Shown here one piece after another: positions 48,455-59,040 of a stretch of DNA of 64,000 nucleotides. Source of the DNA: Sclerodactyla briareus (lineage: Eukaryota; Echinodermata; Holothuroidea; Dendrochirotida; Sclerodactylidae); contig JAODTK010002888.1 in the NCBI GenBank assembly GCA_026419785.1, forward strand, positions 124,001 to 188,000. The letters are read 5' to 3'. Position numbers and translations under genes: made by a program. Each line of letters starts with the position of its first letter. Positions within the stretch are counted from its first letter, which is position 1. The notes below the pieces were generated by a model. It was given only the letters and a program-made list of their open reading frames with translations. It was not told the DNA's origin and ran no database searches.

Positions 48455-50160
48455 TTATTTTTTACCTAAAACTGCTGAACACCCCATATTTACTGGTACT
48501 CAATGGTTTACTGACCAACTTCAATGATCGTCTATCTGTCCCAAAGCAGAAAAAGCAGCTTGACCGTTTGAACAAAATGGCCAAAATTGACCCCTAGATG
48601 ACCTTTGACCTTGAATTCCTGAACACCCCATAAGTACACTTATACGCACCAATTCTTGGTTCTAACGTCCCACAGGAAAAGAAGCCGCTGACCATTTGAA
48701 CAAAATGGCCAAAATTGACCCCTAGATGACCTTTGACCTTGAATTCCTGAACACTCCATATGTATCACTGGTCAATGCTTACACTGACCAACTTTCATGA
48801 GCACCTCCAATCTATTCTTTAGAGAGCAGCTTGACCTTGAACAAAATGGCCAAAATTGACCACTAGATGACCTTTGACCTCTAATTCCTGAACACCACAT
48901 AAAGTACCACTGGTCAATGATCATACTGACCAATTTTTATGATCGTCTGATCTGTCCCATAGAGAAGAAGCCGCTTGACCGTTTGAACAAAATGGCCAAA
49001 ATTGACCCCTAGATGACCTTTGACCTCAAATTCCTGAACACACTGTATGTACCAGTGACCAATGATAATATTGACCAGCTATCATGGTCATCCAATTCAA
49101 TCTCTTGGAGGAGAAACGTTTCGTTTGTTTGACCCAAAAAATGAGCTTTTTGGAAAAAATGACCCCTAGATGACCTTTGACCTCAAATTCCTGAACACCC
49201 CGTATGTAATATTTGTCGCCGATAATACTGACCAAGTTTCATGAGCATCCGATTGAACTGTAGAGAAGAGGCCGCTTGCCCATTGAACAAAGACAAAAAG
49301 TGACCCTAGATGACCTTTGACCTCAAATTCCTGAACACCCTGAATGTACCATTGGTCAATGATAATACTGACCAACTATTACGATCATCCAATTCAATCT
49401 CTTGGAGGAGAAACGTTTCGTTTGTTTGACCCAAAAAATGAGCTTTCTGGCCAAAATGACCCCTAGATGACCTTTGACCTCAAATTCCTGAACACCCCGT
49501 ATGTAATATTTGTCGCCGATAATACTGACCAAGTTTCATGAGCATCCGATTGAACTGTAGGAGAAGAATCCGCTTGTGTTTGAATGAAATGACGCAAAAT
49601 TGACCCCTAGATGACCTTTGACCTCAAATTCCTGAACACCCCGTATGTACCATTGGTCAATGATAATACTGACCAACTATCTCGATCATCCATTCAATCT
49701 GTGGGAAAAGAAGCATTTTACTTGTTTTACCACAACAATCACCTTTTTCGACCAAATGACCCCTAGATGACCTTTGAACTCAAATTCCTGAACACCCCGT
49801 ATGAAACACTTGGTCACCGAGATACGACAAAGTTTCATGAAGTCGATTTGAATGTAGGAGGAGAAGGATTTTGCAGTTTTTCGCAAAATGGCCGAAATTG
49901 ACCTCAGATGACCTTTGACCTTGACTTCCTGGGAAAAGCCGGATGCCCCTTCACTGCAGTGATCATTGTGACCAGTTTATGATCCACCATAGCAATTTTA
50001 ATTCATCTGATAGACAGACAGACAAGGACGACAGACAGACAGACAGAAAGACAGAAAGATAGATAGATGATACGATAGATAGATAGATAGAGTAGATAGA
50101 TAGATAGATATGCAGGATCACAATAGTTCATTCCAGCTCAAGCGGGGTGAGCTGAAAATG
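48455..50160 (+). mobile_element. Tandem-core element D (ten ~146-bp units)
   Basis: A well-preserved array of ten units running GACCCCTAGATGACCTTTG, CTCAAATTCCTGAACACCCC, (C)GTATGTACCATTGGTCAATG, ATAATACTGACCAA(C)T, TCATGA(T/G)CATCC, GAGAAGAAGCCGCTTGACC and GAACAAAATGGCCAAAATTG. Unit starts are 128-157 bp apart. After the last unit come GACA and GATA microsatellites (50030-50110) and the tail GATCACAATAG..GAGCTGAAAATG, the same 3' signature as elements A, B and C. AATTCCTGAACACCCC is shared with the longer units of A and B. Non-coding. Confidence 0.75.
48599..49921. promoter_or_regulatory. Array of DR1 nuclear-receptor motifs
   Basis: The DR1 consensus (AGGTCA, one base, AGGTCA) is present on the minus strand as perfect TGACCTTTGACCT at 48599, 48727, 48868, 49014, 49171, 49311, 49468, 49612 and 49909. 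The copy at 49768 has one mismatch. DR1 is the known binding arrangement for RXR homodimers, HNF4, COUP-TF and PPAR/RXR. The motif's presence is direct observation. Binding or enhancer activity is not shown and may not exist. Confidence 0.6.
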
Positions 50161-50514
50161 GGAGGTGATTGATCCACTGGTTGTGTTTTAATAGCACTAT
50201 GCGCTAAGCTAACAATTATCATGTGGTATTATAGCTGAAACTTGTTGTAACATGTGCTGCACTGAATTAACTCAATTTCGAGTGCTCAAAAAAATATTGA
50301 CAATGTTTTGCACTACCTCTACTACACAGTACTGTATAGTTATACACAGGTCTGCTATTGAATCAATACATCTTGAGTGCTCCAAAAAATAGCAAGATCA
50401 TTTACAAAACGTTCATCAGTAGCATAATGAGTGCCAAAAAAGTTAATAGTGAGTTCTTAAAAATTGTTGATTTAGGCGATTTTCAAGGAATTGTATGGAT
50501 TTGTCACCAAAATA

Positions 50515-50910
50515 ATTATAATAATAATAAATAATATATATACAGTGCTTATAAGCGCTTTTTCCCACAGGCTCAATCGCTTCACAGATATTACCCCTAT
50601 CATTAGGATTGTCACCCGTACTAGTTAGCACGCATTTCTGGCTTGTTCACTCGTGACGCCCATTTCCAGTACGTCAATCGTGTCCCCCGGGGGACTCCCC
50701 AATAGGGCCAGCCACTACAGCGCTCATACTATTCACAAGTCACTAACACAGGGGACCCCTTTTACAGTAACATGTGGGTCGTGGGGACAAGTTCCGGAGA
50801 CATGCTTGCCAACAGGCACGAGAGAAGCCTTGGGCTTCGAATGGGCATCCGAACTCGCAATCAATGGTTTTGCAGTCTGGAGCTCTACGACTAAGCTCTC
50901 GCCTCTCGAT
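50515..50910 (-). mobile_element. SINE with tRNA-like head and AAT-rich tail
   Basis: On the minus strand the left end has AGCTTAGTCGTAGAG (decayed A-box) and GAGTTCGGATGCC (decayed B-box). A body of about 270 bp ends in GAAGCGATTGAGCCTGTGGG, AAAAAGCGCTTATAAGCACT and an ATTATTATT tail. The 'GCGCTTATAAGCACT' end is a familiar SINE 3' tail. Box decay implies an old copy. Confidence 0.6.
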
Positions 50911-51074
50911 TAGCAAAGAGTCTATCACTGCGGGGGCTTAAACCCTAAATTGTGCTAGCTCAGCTGACTTGTACAAGTTGTATGTTGTACTGCAACTGTG
51001 CTAGCTGCACACTCCTCTGCAATGCAGTTACGAGTGCCGGGAGTGCCCGTGTGGTGACTTAGTAAACAGTACTT

Positions 51075-51350
51075 AGCAAAAACATGGTAAAATTGGTAGA
51101 TTTCTCTGTCGATCCAATCTTTTCATCCCACGTGCAATTAAACATTACAATAACAACTTAAGTCTCTAGTCTTTCCCAGCAATTGTTGGGGATTCTGTTT
51201 ATCTTTCTTATCGTCTTTTGTATATACATGATAGTCTTTTTTCTATTCATATAATTGTTGTACATTGATGAAAACTTTTATGTGCGATATCATAATTTCC
51301 ATTACTGGAGGCATTAAAGTTTACTTACTTCTTACTACTTACTTTTTTTT
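51075..51350 (+). mobile_element. Non-LTR retrotransposon 3' end
   Basis: Translation of 51098-51166 gives RFLCRSNLFIPRAIKHYN and a few more residues before a TAG at 51167. This is the terminal phrase of CR1/L2/Rex-like ORF2 proteins, usually RxxRFxNSFIPRAIxxxN. After about 170 bp of T-rich 3' untranslated sequence, the element closes with GGCATTAAAGTTTACTTACTT, i.e. an ACTT-type short-repeat tail. ORF end, 3' UTR and repeat tail together make this a genuine LINE 3' terminus, truncated on the left. Confidence 0.8.
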
Positions 51351-51944
51351 TTTCAGTCAGTAGTGCCAATATTCGGCCCGATTCGATGGCAATCAGATTT
51401 ATCAGTAGTGCCCTAAAGCAGGCCACTTGTACGGCTTTTTTTTATGCCGCAACAATCAGCCAGTGTGGTCATCAGAAGTCCCGATAGAGATGTAGCTTTT
51501 GGCAGTGGCGCTCAAGCCGACAAATAAGCTGAATGTATTTCGACACTGGTGTGAGAAATTAGGAGGTTTATGACTTCCTGACTCGTTTCTCTTCACTCAG
51601 CCCTTTCTGTGTGATTCTCCTGTTTTGTCTTGTTGTGTGTTTCGTTTAGGTCTGTTAAGTGCCTGGAGGCTTCTTGCATTAGGCCCTTATCAAGTCCTCA
51701 TTATTCGATTATTATATTATTATTAGGAAACATTAATAATCAGCTTGGTGAAATGAAATCAGGAGGTATGTTACTATCCTTGCCTTCACTGGCTCCGACA
51801 GACCGACACCATGAGTGTTTTTTCTAGGAAAGGATAGAGGAAGGGCTGATTGGAATAATGATCAGTCAGATAGTAATAACATGGTCCATCATAAATTGTG
51901 CACCTAGGCTATCTCAAAGTCACTGCACTATTTTCTTTTTCATG

Positions 51945-52600
51945 AATCAGATAGATAGATGTAACTTTATTGTCATTTCATTTTAGAAAACGGAAAATTT
52001 GATTCCGCCGACCAGTACAACATATGGTATAAACAACAGTACAGAATATGGAAACAACATAAAAAACACTTAAAACCGTATAAAAAAAGATGTGGCTAGC
52101 GTATGGAGTTGAGGGTATGGAATCCAGGAGAAAGGGAATCGGGATGTAATGTGGACAGCGACCCTGGGTCGGATGCCTGACCTGCGTAATTAGAAGGGTC
52201 ATTTGAAAAGTGTGTGGGGACACTTCAAGTTTGGTGAGCTTCTGTCTGTAGATTTATGCTAATACAAATCATTGAGAGTGGCAAGAGGTAGGCCGATACA
52301 CTGCAAAGCTGGACTTCCTAACATGATCCAAAGATCCAACTACGTTTATGTGACATGCTGCCAAAAAAGCAATAAGGTAAAGGTAAGAACACCTTTAATA
52401 ACGGAATGGTAAAAAAGCTGCTTAGAGATCTTCAAGTTTACATCCTTCAATTTCCTAGAAAGTTACAGGCGTTGGGAGGTTTCATTTTCACGTCCTTAGC
52501 ATGAGCATTCCAGTTAACTTTGCTGTCGATATATGTCCACGTCTTGTAATTTTCCACCTCTCAACAACTCCCCTATGAATCGTGATAGGGTTGTTGAGCG
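51945..52600 (-). mobile_element. Non-LTR retrotransposon 3' part, abutting foldback 2
   Basis: Read on the minus strand, frame-shifted translation gives, in order, NYKTWTYIDSKVNWNAHAKD (about 52550-52490), the LKDVNLKIS and LFYHSVIKGVLTF region, ALQCIGLPLATLNDLY, and RVAVHITSRFPFSWIPYPQL. The order equals the C-terminal third of Rex/Daphne/L2-type ORF2: KYLGxxID..LxW..H, VLTF, IxGxPLxSLxDLY, then SFIP. It finishes with ATGACAATAAAGTTACATCT and an ATCT repeat. Similarity runs up to the terminal repeat of the foldback at 52601, so the foldback probably interrupts this LINE. Confidence 0.8.
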
Positions 52601-53923
52601 TGGGACAGCCCGATGTTCATAGGGTTTTTATTATAAGGTCCGTTGTCATAAGGCCTTTTATTCAGAAGGCCTTTTGTTTATAAGGCCCGTTATTAATAAT
52701 GGGCCGAAAAGGTTTTATTCATAAGGTCGATATCATAATAACAATACAAGAAGGTACGATATTCATAATAGTAAACCGGTCCGTTATTCATACTAGTGAA
52801 AAAGGTCCGTTATTATAATAGGAAAAAGGTCCGTTATTCATCGTAGGAAAAAAAGGTCCATTATCAAAAAAGCGTCATATCATAATGGGAAAAAAAAGGT
52901 CCGATATTCATAATAGGAAAAAGGTCTGTTATTCATATTAGGGCAAAGGGTCCGATATCAATAATAGGAAAGAGGTACGTTATTCATAATAGGAAAACAA
53001 TACGGTCGTGGATCTGCCAGGACGCAGTGACAAAAAGGTGCAGTTTAGGGTTTGCATCCTTGACGGACCTCGCAGCGGGTGGAATCATCTGCTTGGCAGG
53101 TAGCATTGAAGAGAAAACATTATGAATTAACTGACCATTTTCGCGATTATGAATAACGACCTCTTTTGCTTATGAATACGAACCTTTTCACTATTATGAA
53201 TACCGGGCCTTTTCTGCGATTAGGAATAAGGCCCAAGTAAATAAAAAAACTAGTGTAACTTGTCATAAATTGCTGAAAGTTTGGGCATGAGGGCCCTTTT
53301 TTTTTTTTTTTTTGCTCTCAGACCGTCAGATACCCATATTTAGTTGTATTCGCGTACAGCAGTTCTGGAATGAGCATGAGGTTCTTTTTTTTCTTTTTTC
53401 CCTGAGGTTATACCCACTAGTGGCCACAAGACATCCCAAATGTCCTACTAGTTGCATGGACATCAGTGTAAAGCTTTTTACTTTAAACCATATTTGGAAG
53501 GAAGTTATCAAGTGAGGGGCAAAAAAAAGAAATTTGACAAATTCTAAAAAGCGTGGGGGCGGGGACGAGAACTGCTTTTTTTTTTTACTTGGCCTCCTAA
53601 CGGACCTCTTTGGCTATTATGAATAACGGTCCCCTTTCGCTTTTATTGAATTACGGGACCATTTTCCCATTATGAATATCGGCCTTTTTCCTATTATGAA
53701 TATCGGACCTTTGTGCTCTGTTTATGAATAAAAGGACTCTTTGATCAAATGAAAAAAGGGCCTTTTTGGTAATTATGAATATCGGGACCTTATGAACAAA
53801 GACCTTTTTTTGAGAATATAGACCTCTTGCGTCATTATGAATAACGGACCCTTTTCCGAAAATTTGCAAGTTATGAATAACGGGCTTCTGAACAAAAGGC
53901 CTATGAAACATCGGGCGGTCCCA
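52601..53923. mobile_element. Foldback element 2 with minisatellite arms
   Basis: Terminal inverted repeats TGGGACAGCCCGATGTTCAT (52601) and its counterpart (53900-53923, RC TGGGACCGCCCGATGTTTCAT) enclose two inverted minisatellite arms. The left arm (52620-53000) has about fourteen units of GGTCCGTTATTCATAATAGG plus an A-run. The right arms (53119-53235 and 53600-53900) carry about fifteen units in reverse complement. Between them lie unique sequence, a poly-T run and TAGTTGTATTCGCGTACAGC. There is no coding potential. The design fits a non-autonomous foldback transposon. Confidence 0.75.
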
Positions 53924-55599
53924 GTGGCAGGATTACCTCTCTAGACCTGAATACTAACGCAACTATGATATCACCTTCTCACGATCTTCAAAATAATAAA
54001 AAACAGGTAGGCCTAATAGTCGGGCCAAGTCCGTAGAATGTTAGAGAACTGTGTACGAACAAAATTAATTGATATTTCATCGAACCACCACCTCAGTTTG
54101 CACACTTAGGCTAGGCCTAGCTACAACAAACAAGGGGTAAACATATGCAATCAGCCCTAAACGTACTACAAGCGTGTGGATTTGTCAATAAAAGAAGTCA
54201 CAAAGACTGAAAACAATTTGCTGATTCTCGTACTGGTAGTTAGGCTACAGGCGTAGGCTACGAACTAGGCTATTTAGTGGTTGCTAGGTAGGCCATATAG
54301 CCTAAGGTCCAGCCTAGGGTGATATGCCTAACTTTTAGTGTGCTAGGTAAATTAATACCCTTGGCCCGAGGCTATATAGGCCTAACTGTGTCTAAGACAG
54401 ACCTGTCTTGGGACTCTATAATGTTAAATTAACTGAATAAGTTAACATGATACTGACATGCCTCAAGTCATTTGGACCGCGATCATAGTAGATCTTATTG
54501 GAAACGCAGACAATTCGGATCATCAATCAGATACACTATTTTGGGATTGAAAGCCCACGGCTCATAAGTTACACCTACGCAGACATACAGCAAAGCGTAT
54601 CGCTAATATAGGCCTAGCTAGCTCGCTACTAGCTGCGCTGTCACTGTACCTGCACCATCACTGACCTGATAATACACAGGTCCGTCATCTAGCTGCAGAT
54701 GGACTTGCAGCTTAGAGACCCCTGCTGGCGCGCTCTGCCTTATTATATCCCCGCGACACTGGAAGTGTCTGCGGGATTTATGGTTTGAGGAAGCCTGGCC
54801 CCCCTTAGACCCTGATCGGGACCCAGCTAGGCCTATTGCATACGTATCTGTTAGTACGCAGTGTAACGGAATATAACGGACTTGGTACGATCTCGGCCCC
54901 CCCGTCGGGGGAATTTTCCCCATCTCGTTCGTGTATCTCGAGTGGGTACGCTAAAATGTACAAACCCCGACAGGGCTTTTTTGCCCCGACAGTATAATTT
55001 TCCAACCCTTTATTGTGAAAATTCCTATATGGAGCTGAAAAAATTTTCGGCGCGCCTTCGCGTGCCTCATGTACTTAGTAATGCCAAGTTTCCTCTCTCG
55101 AGATTAAAATATCAGGGTAATCATTCTTTCCTACAGCTATACACTCGTTAATATATAGATAGGATACGCAAGCCTCAATGGATAATCTTCGAATGTCCCT
55201 GCAAGAGATTAAGGTACAATTACAATTTGGGGAGGATGCTCGTTTCTTGCATCTACACTGTTTTGGCAAACCCACTGTGTGTAGAGTGGTGGTGCTTTCA
55301 CGACGCAGTGCACCCAAAAGTATTTCCTGTGCAGTTATTGGGGAATACCTGACCCTATGCTACTAATAAGGCGTCTGATTGAGTGGGGAACTATTGAAAG
55401 AAAACATTGCCCTCCACATGTGGTATTTCAGTTTTGTCGTTTTTTTTTTTCCCTTCAGAAAAATTTCAAAATGAAACATCAAAATGCAGGTTTTGACTTA
55501 GGGGGTAGGGTGAGCCTCGTCTGGGATCTTGCCCCCCCCCCCCCCCCGTCTGGAACCGAACCCCCGTCCGGGGAAATCCACGCACTGGGTTTTGGTGTG
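53924..55599. other. Spacer rich in TAGGCCTA-like words
   Basis: 54010-54400 and 54600-54620 hold dense TAGGCC/AGGCTA words. A G+C-richer patch (54650-54990) is open on the minus strand for 101 codons (54618-54923), with a possible donor CAG/GTCAGT near 54680 on that strand. See findings. C runs occur near 54896-54910 and 55532-55546. Confidence 0.35.
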
Positions 55600-56140
55600 T
55601 AGCCGCCGCCGTCTCAGCTCCGGCCACCGCCGGAAACTTTTGGCGTTAGCGCAATAACTCTGTTAACGCTTTATCCGATGACCCGAAACTTGGTACACAT
55701 GTCCGCCCTAGTGAAATCTCGGAATCTGTGGCCGCTAGTTTGCATAATTACGCAAAATTTTCAAGTAGTCGGATTAACCAACTTGTGGGTAGGGACTATA
55801 GTTTTGATCCCGAAAAATATGGAGGTCATTTCAAGGTCATCGAGGTCAAATTTGCGACTTTTAATGCAATTTTCCAACTTTGTCGATTGAACGCAACTTG
55901 GGGGGGGGGCGGTTGGGACTACATTGGTTCCTAACAAAGTTAAAGTCATTTCAAAGCCATCGTGGGTCAACTTTGCATAATTTACTTCCATGGATTACAC
56001 AAACTTGTGGATGATGTTCTTGGTTCTGACCAAAATGGGGGTCCTTTATGGGGTGTTAGATACTTCTTCCCAATGATTGCTCAAAAGCGGGGATATACAC
56101 GTGGGCGGTTTACCCGCCTACACATGTCATAGTTTGTTTT
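55600..56140 (+). repeat. AGGTCA-rich repeat family, copy 2
   Basis: Same family as 29020-29670 and better preserved. It holds AGGTCA at 55823, 55834 and 55843, i.e. DR5 followed by DR3 in a 26-bp stretch. It ends with ACCAAAATGGGGGTCC, GTGTTAGATACTTCTTCC and the GTGGGCGGTTTACCCGCC palindrome. Non-coding. Confidence 0.75.
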
Positions 56141-56339
56141 TAGGTAGGATGATAGCGGGGTGCGAGATCTCTCAAAATCGTTCCAAATCAGGGTTAGGGT
56201 CCAACATATCAGATTGGGATCACGTCCCAGTGTAATTCATGTTCGTTCTTCCGTAATCCGTCCTCAGAATTGTGGGCACAAATAGTCATTTGAAGAAATA
56301 TGCAAGACGTGCATAATGCAATCGATCATGGTTTGAAAT

Positions 56340-56640
56340 ATAGCTCCATGGTGACCCCCCTAAGAAAACCTCCTCATTTGACCTCAGATGACCTCCAAAG
56401 GACCTTAAACATTTTTGGTAACAAAAGTTGACGTAAGCCGTCGAAGTTTCGTTCGAAAAATTCATTCAAAAGACCTTCCAAAATGTTGCCAATTAATGTT
56501 GACTCTGTATCCAAACTAGCAACCCCCATATCATCTATGGTTCGGGTGATATTAGCATATTCAAGTGATCTGACGCAAATGACCTCGAATGACCTCCATA
56601 TGACCTTCGAAAATTCCGCCAATACCGGTAGATGTTGACT
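56340..56640 (+). repeat. Two-unit repeat with TGACCT clusters
   Basis: Two units about 200 bp apart share TGACCTC(A/G)GATGACCTCCA, GACCTT, GCCAAT and GTTGAC. The TGACCT pairs at 56379-56394 are DR4. At 56580-56606 three TGACCT lie at spacings 4 and 5. Confidence 0.6.
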
Positions 56641-57176
56641 AAATATCCCAACTTTTCAAAGTCATAGCATGTACGATGTTACATATATGAACATTCACGG
56701 TGGTGGTCGTGAATATGTAGAAGCAGTCATTTAGAGGTCGACCGAGGTAAATTTTCCTGTAGTTACCGAGACGGTTTCCGATCGAGCTTGTTTGCAGGCC
56801 GTCTTCTATTATATAGTACTTCAGCTGTACAAAAAAACTTGGTCATTCACAGATCCCAGACAGGAAAGCCCACTTCATCTGGAACATAGGTTATAAGTTT
56901 TATACCTGTTGGCAGGCAGGGGCCATTAGATTGTTTCATGGGGGGGGGGGGGGGGTTGAGGTTGGAACCCAAGTGAAGTGCTCCCCGACATGGCCTCACC
57001 CTCCCTATTGGCAAATAGGTACAATTTGTGGGCCCCTAGACACATGCATCTGCAATCGTGCGTTCGCCCTGGGCAGAGGGAATAACTACTAACCATCACC
57101 TATCCAAGCATAGAGTCATAGTTATTGCAGTTATTCATTAACTGCATGTAGTTCGCTATTTTTCAATCAGGGTTAC

Positions 57177-58751
57177 CAGGGGCAAATCAGAGGCACGGCC
57201 AAATTCTCATTCCACTTCCCGGGGCTGACCTATGGCAGTAAGCAGCCTATTGGAGAATTGACAACAAATTTTCCGAAAACTGATCGATTTCAATCCTTAC
57301 ACCGTAAAGTGGGGGTAACTTTGGCAGATTTCTATGGGTTTTGCCACTAATTTTGAAAGATGCAATGAATAACCTGTATTTGTAAAGTTAAAATTTACAA
57401 TGGCAGTCTTAGGTGTTTATAGCAATCGAATTTGATATAAATTTGTGGTGCTTATGAAACTTAGGGCGTATGTTTGACAAAAAATAGATTTTTAATTTTG
57501 GGGCAACTTTGGCAGGTTATACAAACGAACAGTGTAAAAAAATGAAAAAATATATAACATTTACTTTTTGCAAACTTGGATTTTTGATACATAACAGGGG
57601 CTGGGATTCACAGCGAAACGTTTAAAACTAAATAAAATATAAAAATTAAAAAACCTAAAAAACCTTTCACAAAATATTAAAAAACACAAAAACCATAAAA
57701 CATAAAAAAAATAAAAAGTATCTATCATATTACGTACTCATATTTGAAAAATGCTTTACCGTTTATAACCTCACAACACCACCCAAAAACACATTATTAA
57801 AAAGTTTCAATAATAGAGGGCAGTCTGCCCGGGATAAAAAAAAGAAACACGTAACTGCCAACTTTACCCCAGGGTGCCCCAATTACCCAGTTTCGCATCT
57901 GCATCGTGGTCTTCATTCCTACAATGCCCATTTAGGGTTCTTCCATCGAGAACCCCTTCCAATTGGGTTAGGGTTTGCCCGGCGCATCTTTGAAAATTGC
58001 TTGAACATCACTGTCATGGAAAATGATTGCTGGCATTTGATTGAAAGGAATTGAGCTAGTCAGTTGAACATCTCGTCATTTTTCTCCAATTTTTTCCGTT
58101 TCCAATTTTTTCTTCCGCAATTTCTCATGTCTCCATAATATGTTCACCCCGCTCCGCGCTTTTATAGTGTCATGCGTCAATCACGTGAGCCTCCATACTG
58201 ATGTGCACGATTCCATTTCCCTGTATTGTTTTTCATTGCATATAGCTTTCACCTTTTATTAAGAAACGCAGTAGCTGGCAAGCCAGTCTGACAATAAGGA
58301 TTAGAGATAGACTAAACTCTAGCCATTGGTTATGCAGAGTGTTAAGAAAATGGCAAATGGATTCAGCAATGTTTGCAGTTGGAAGGGGGTGCAACATGAA
58401 TCATGTTTCAAACCAAATCCTCCTTGTAATCGTGCCTACCCATAGTTCACCATATTTGAAGATGACACGTCTAGAAAATCATATTTGAATCAGAATCTGA
58501 CAAAGTTACATGTCGGATTCATTGTATACATGGCCTACTGTATTATACATGTAACGGGAAGAATGAACCAGCGCGCTCAGCGTGATTTACTCGCAAAACA
58601 TTTGAGCAAACTTATAATAAATATGATTTTATACCTTCACCAGTCGCAATATTGAGGGTGGGAGGGGGGGGGGACATTTGATATTATCATTCGCCGCACA
58701 AAATATTGGGAGTATACCATCACCCCCCCCACCCGGATCGCCGCCCACATG
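57177..58751 (-). mobile_element. hAT-like non-autonomous element, copy 2 (interrupted)
   Basis: In reverse orientation it follows the element at 25698 from its start (CATGTGGGCGGCGATCC at 58751) through the C/G runs, GTGCAC(A)TCAGTATGG, TTGCCATTTTCTTAACAC and GATTCATGTT blocks to GGTTCTCGATGG and CATCGATTCAGTTTTC. It ends near 57177 with TTTGCCCCTG instead of the normal array, so the tandem array is largely deleted. A separate insertion splits it at 57303-57888. No convincing target duplication. Confidence 0.65.
57303..57888. mobile_element. MITE-like insertion inside the hAT-like element
   Basis: Comparison with 26545-26575 shows continuous family sequence on both sides of this block. It starts GTGGGGGTAACTTTGGCAG and ends CTGCCAACTTTACCCCAG, an imperfect inverted repeat. 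A third copy of the word, GGGGCAACTTTGGCAGG, is near 57499. The centre is very AT-rich (57580-57790) with repeated ACATAAAAA-type words. Confidence 0.55.
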
Positions 58752-58929
58752 AACGAGACAATGGCAGGAGAGTAATATACTCCGGAAGCCTATTTATGGT
58801 TCCCGTCAGTGACAACACCTGGCCCTACACAGCGCTAAAGCCGAGTCGAGGAGACTAAAGCCAGGATCTCCTCCCTCGCCATCCTCTCTCTAGCTCTGGT
58901 CCTCCTACTCCACCCTCATACATCTTCTC

Positions 58930-59040
58930 ATGGTGAAGACCCAACAATCCTGTCCGTTGGCCTTAGATCCGCAACCTTTTCCCCTGAAGTTGCAGGTGAG
59001 TTCGAATCCTGACGACGGTATCCAGCATCTTAGTCTGCAG
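58930..59040 (+). mobile_element. tRNA-like fragment (SINE head?)
   Basis: AGTTCGAATCC (58999-59009) differs from the B-box consensus by one base, and GGCCTTAGATC upstream could be a shortened A-box. CAACCTTTTCCCCTGAAGTTG forms an anticodon-arm-like stem. There is no intact acceptor stem. Possibly a SINE head or a tRNA pseudogene. Confidence 0.35.

Noticed and set aside
48455-50160. CRISPR-like array
   Set aside because: Units are contiguous ~146-bp degenerate repeats without unique spacers, in a eukaryotic repeat context.
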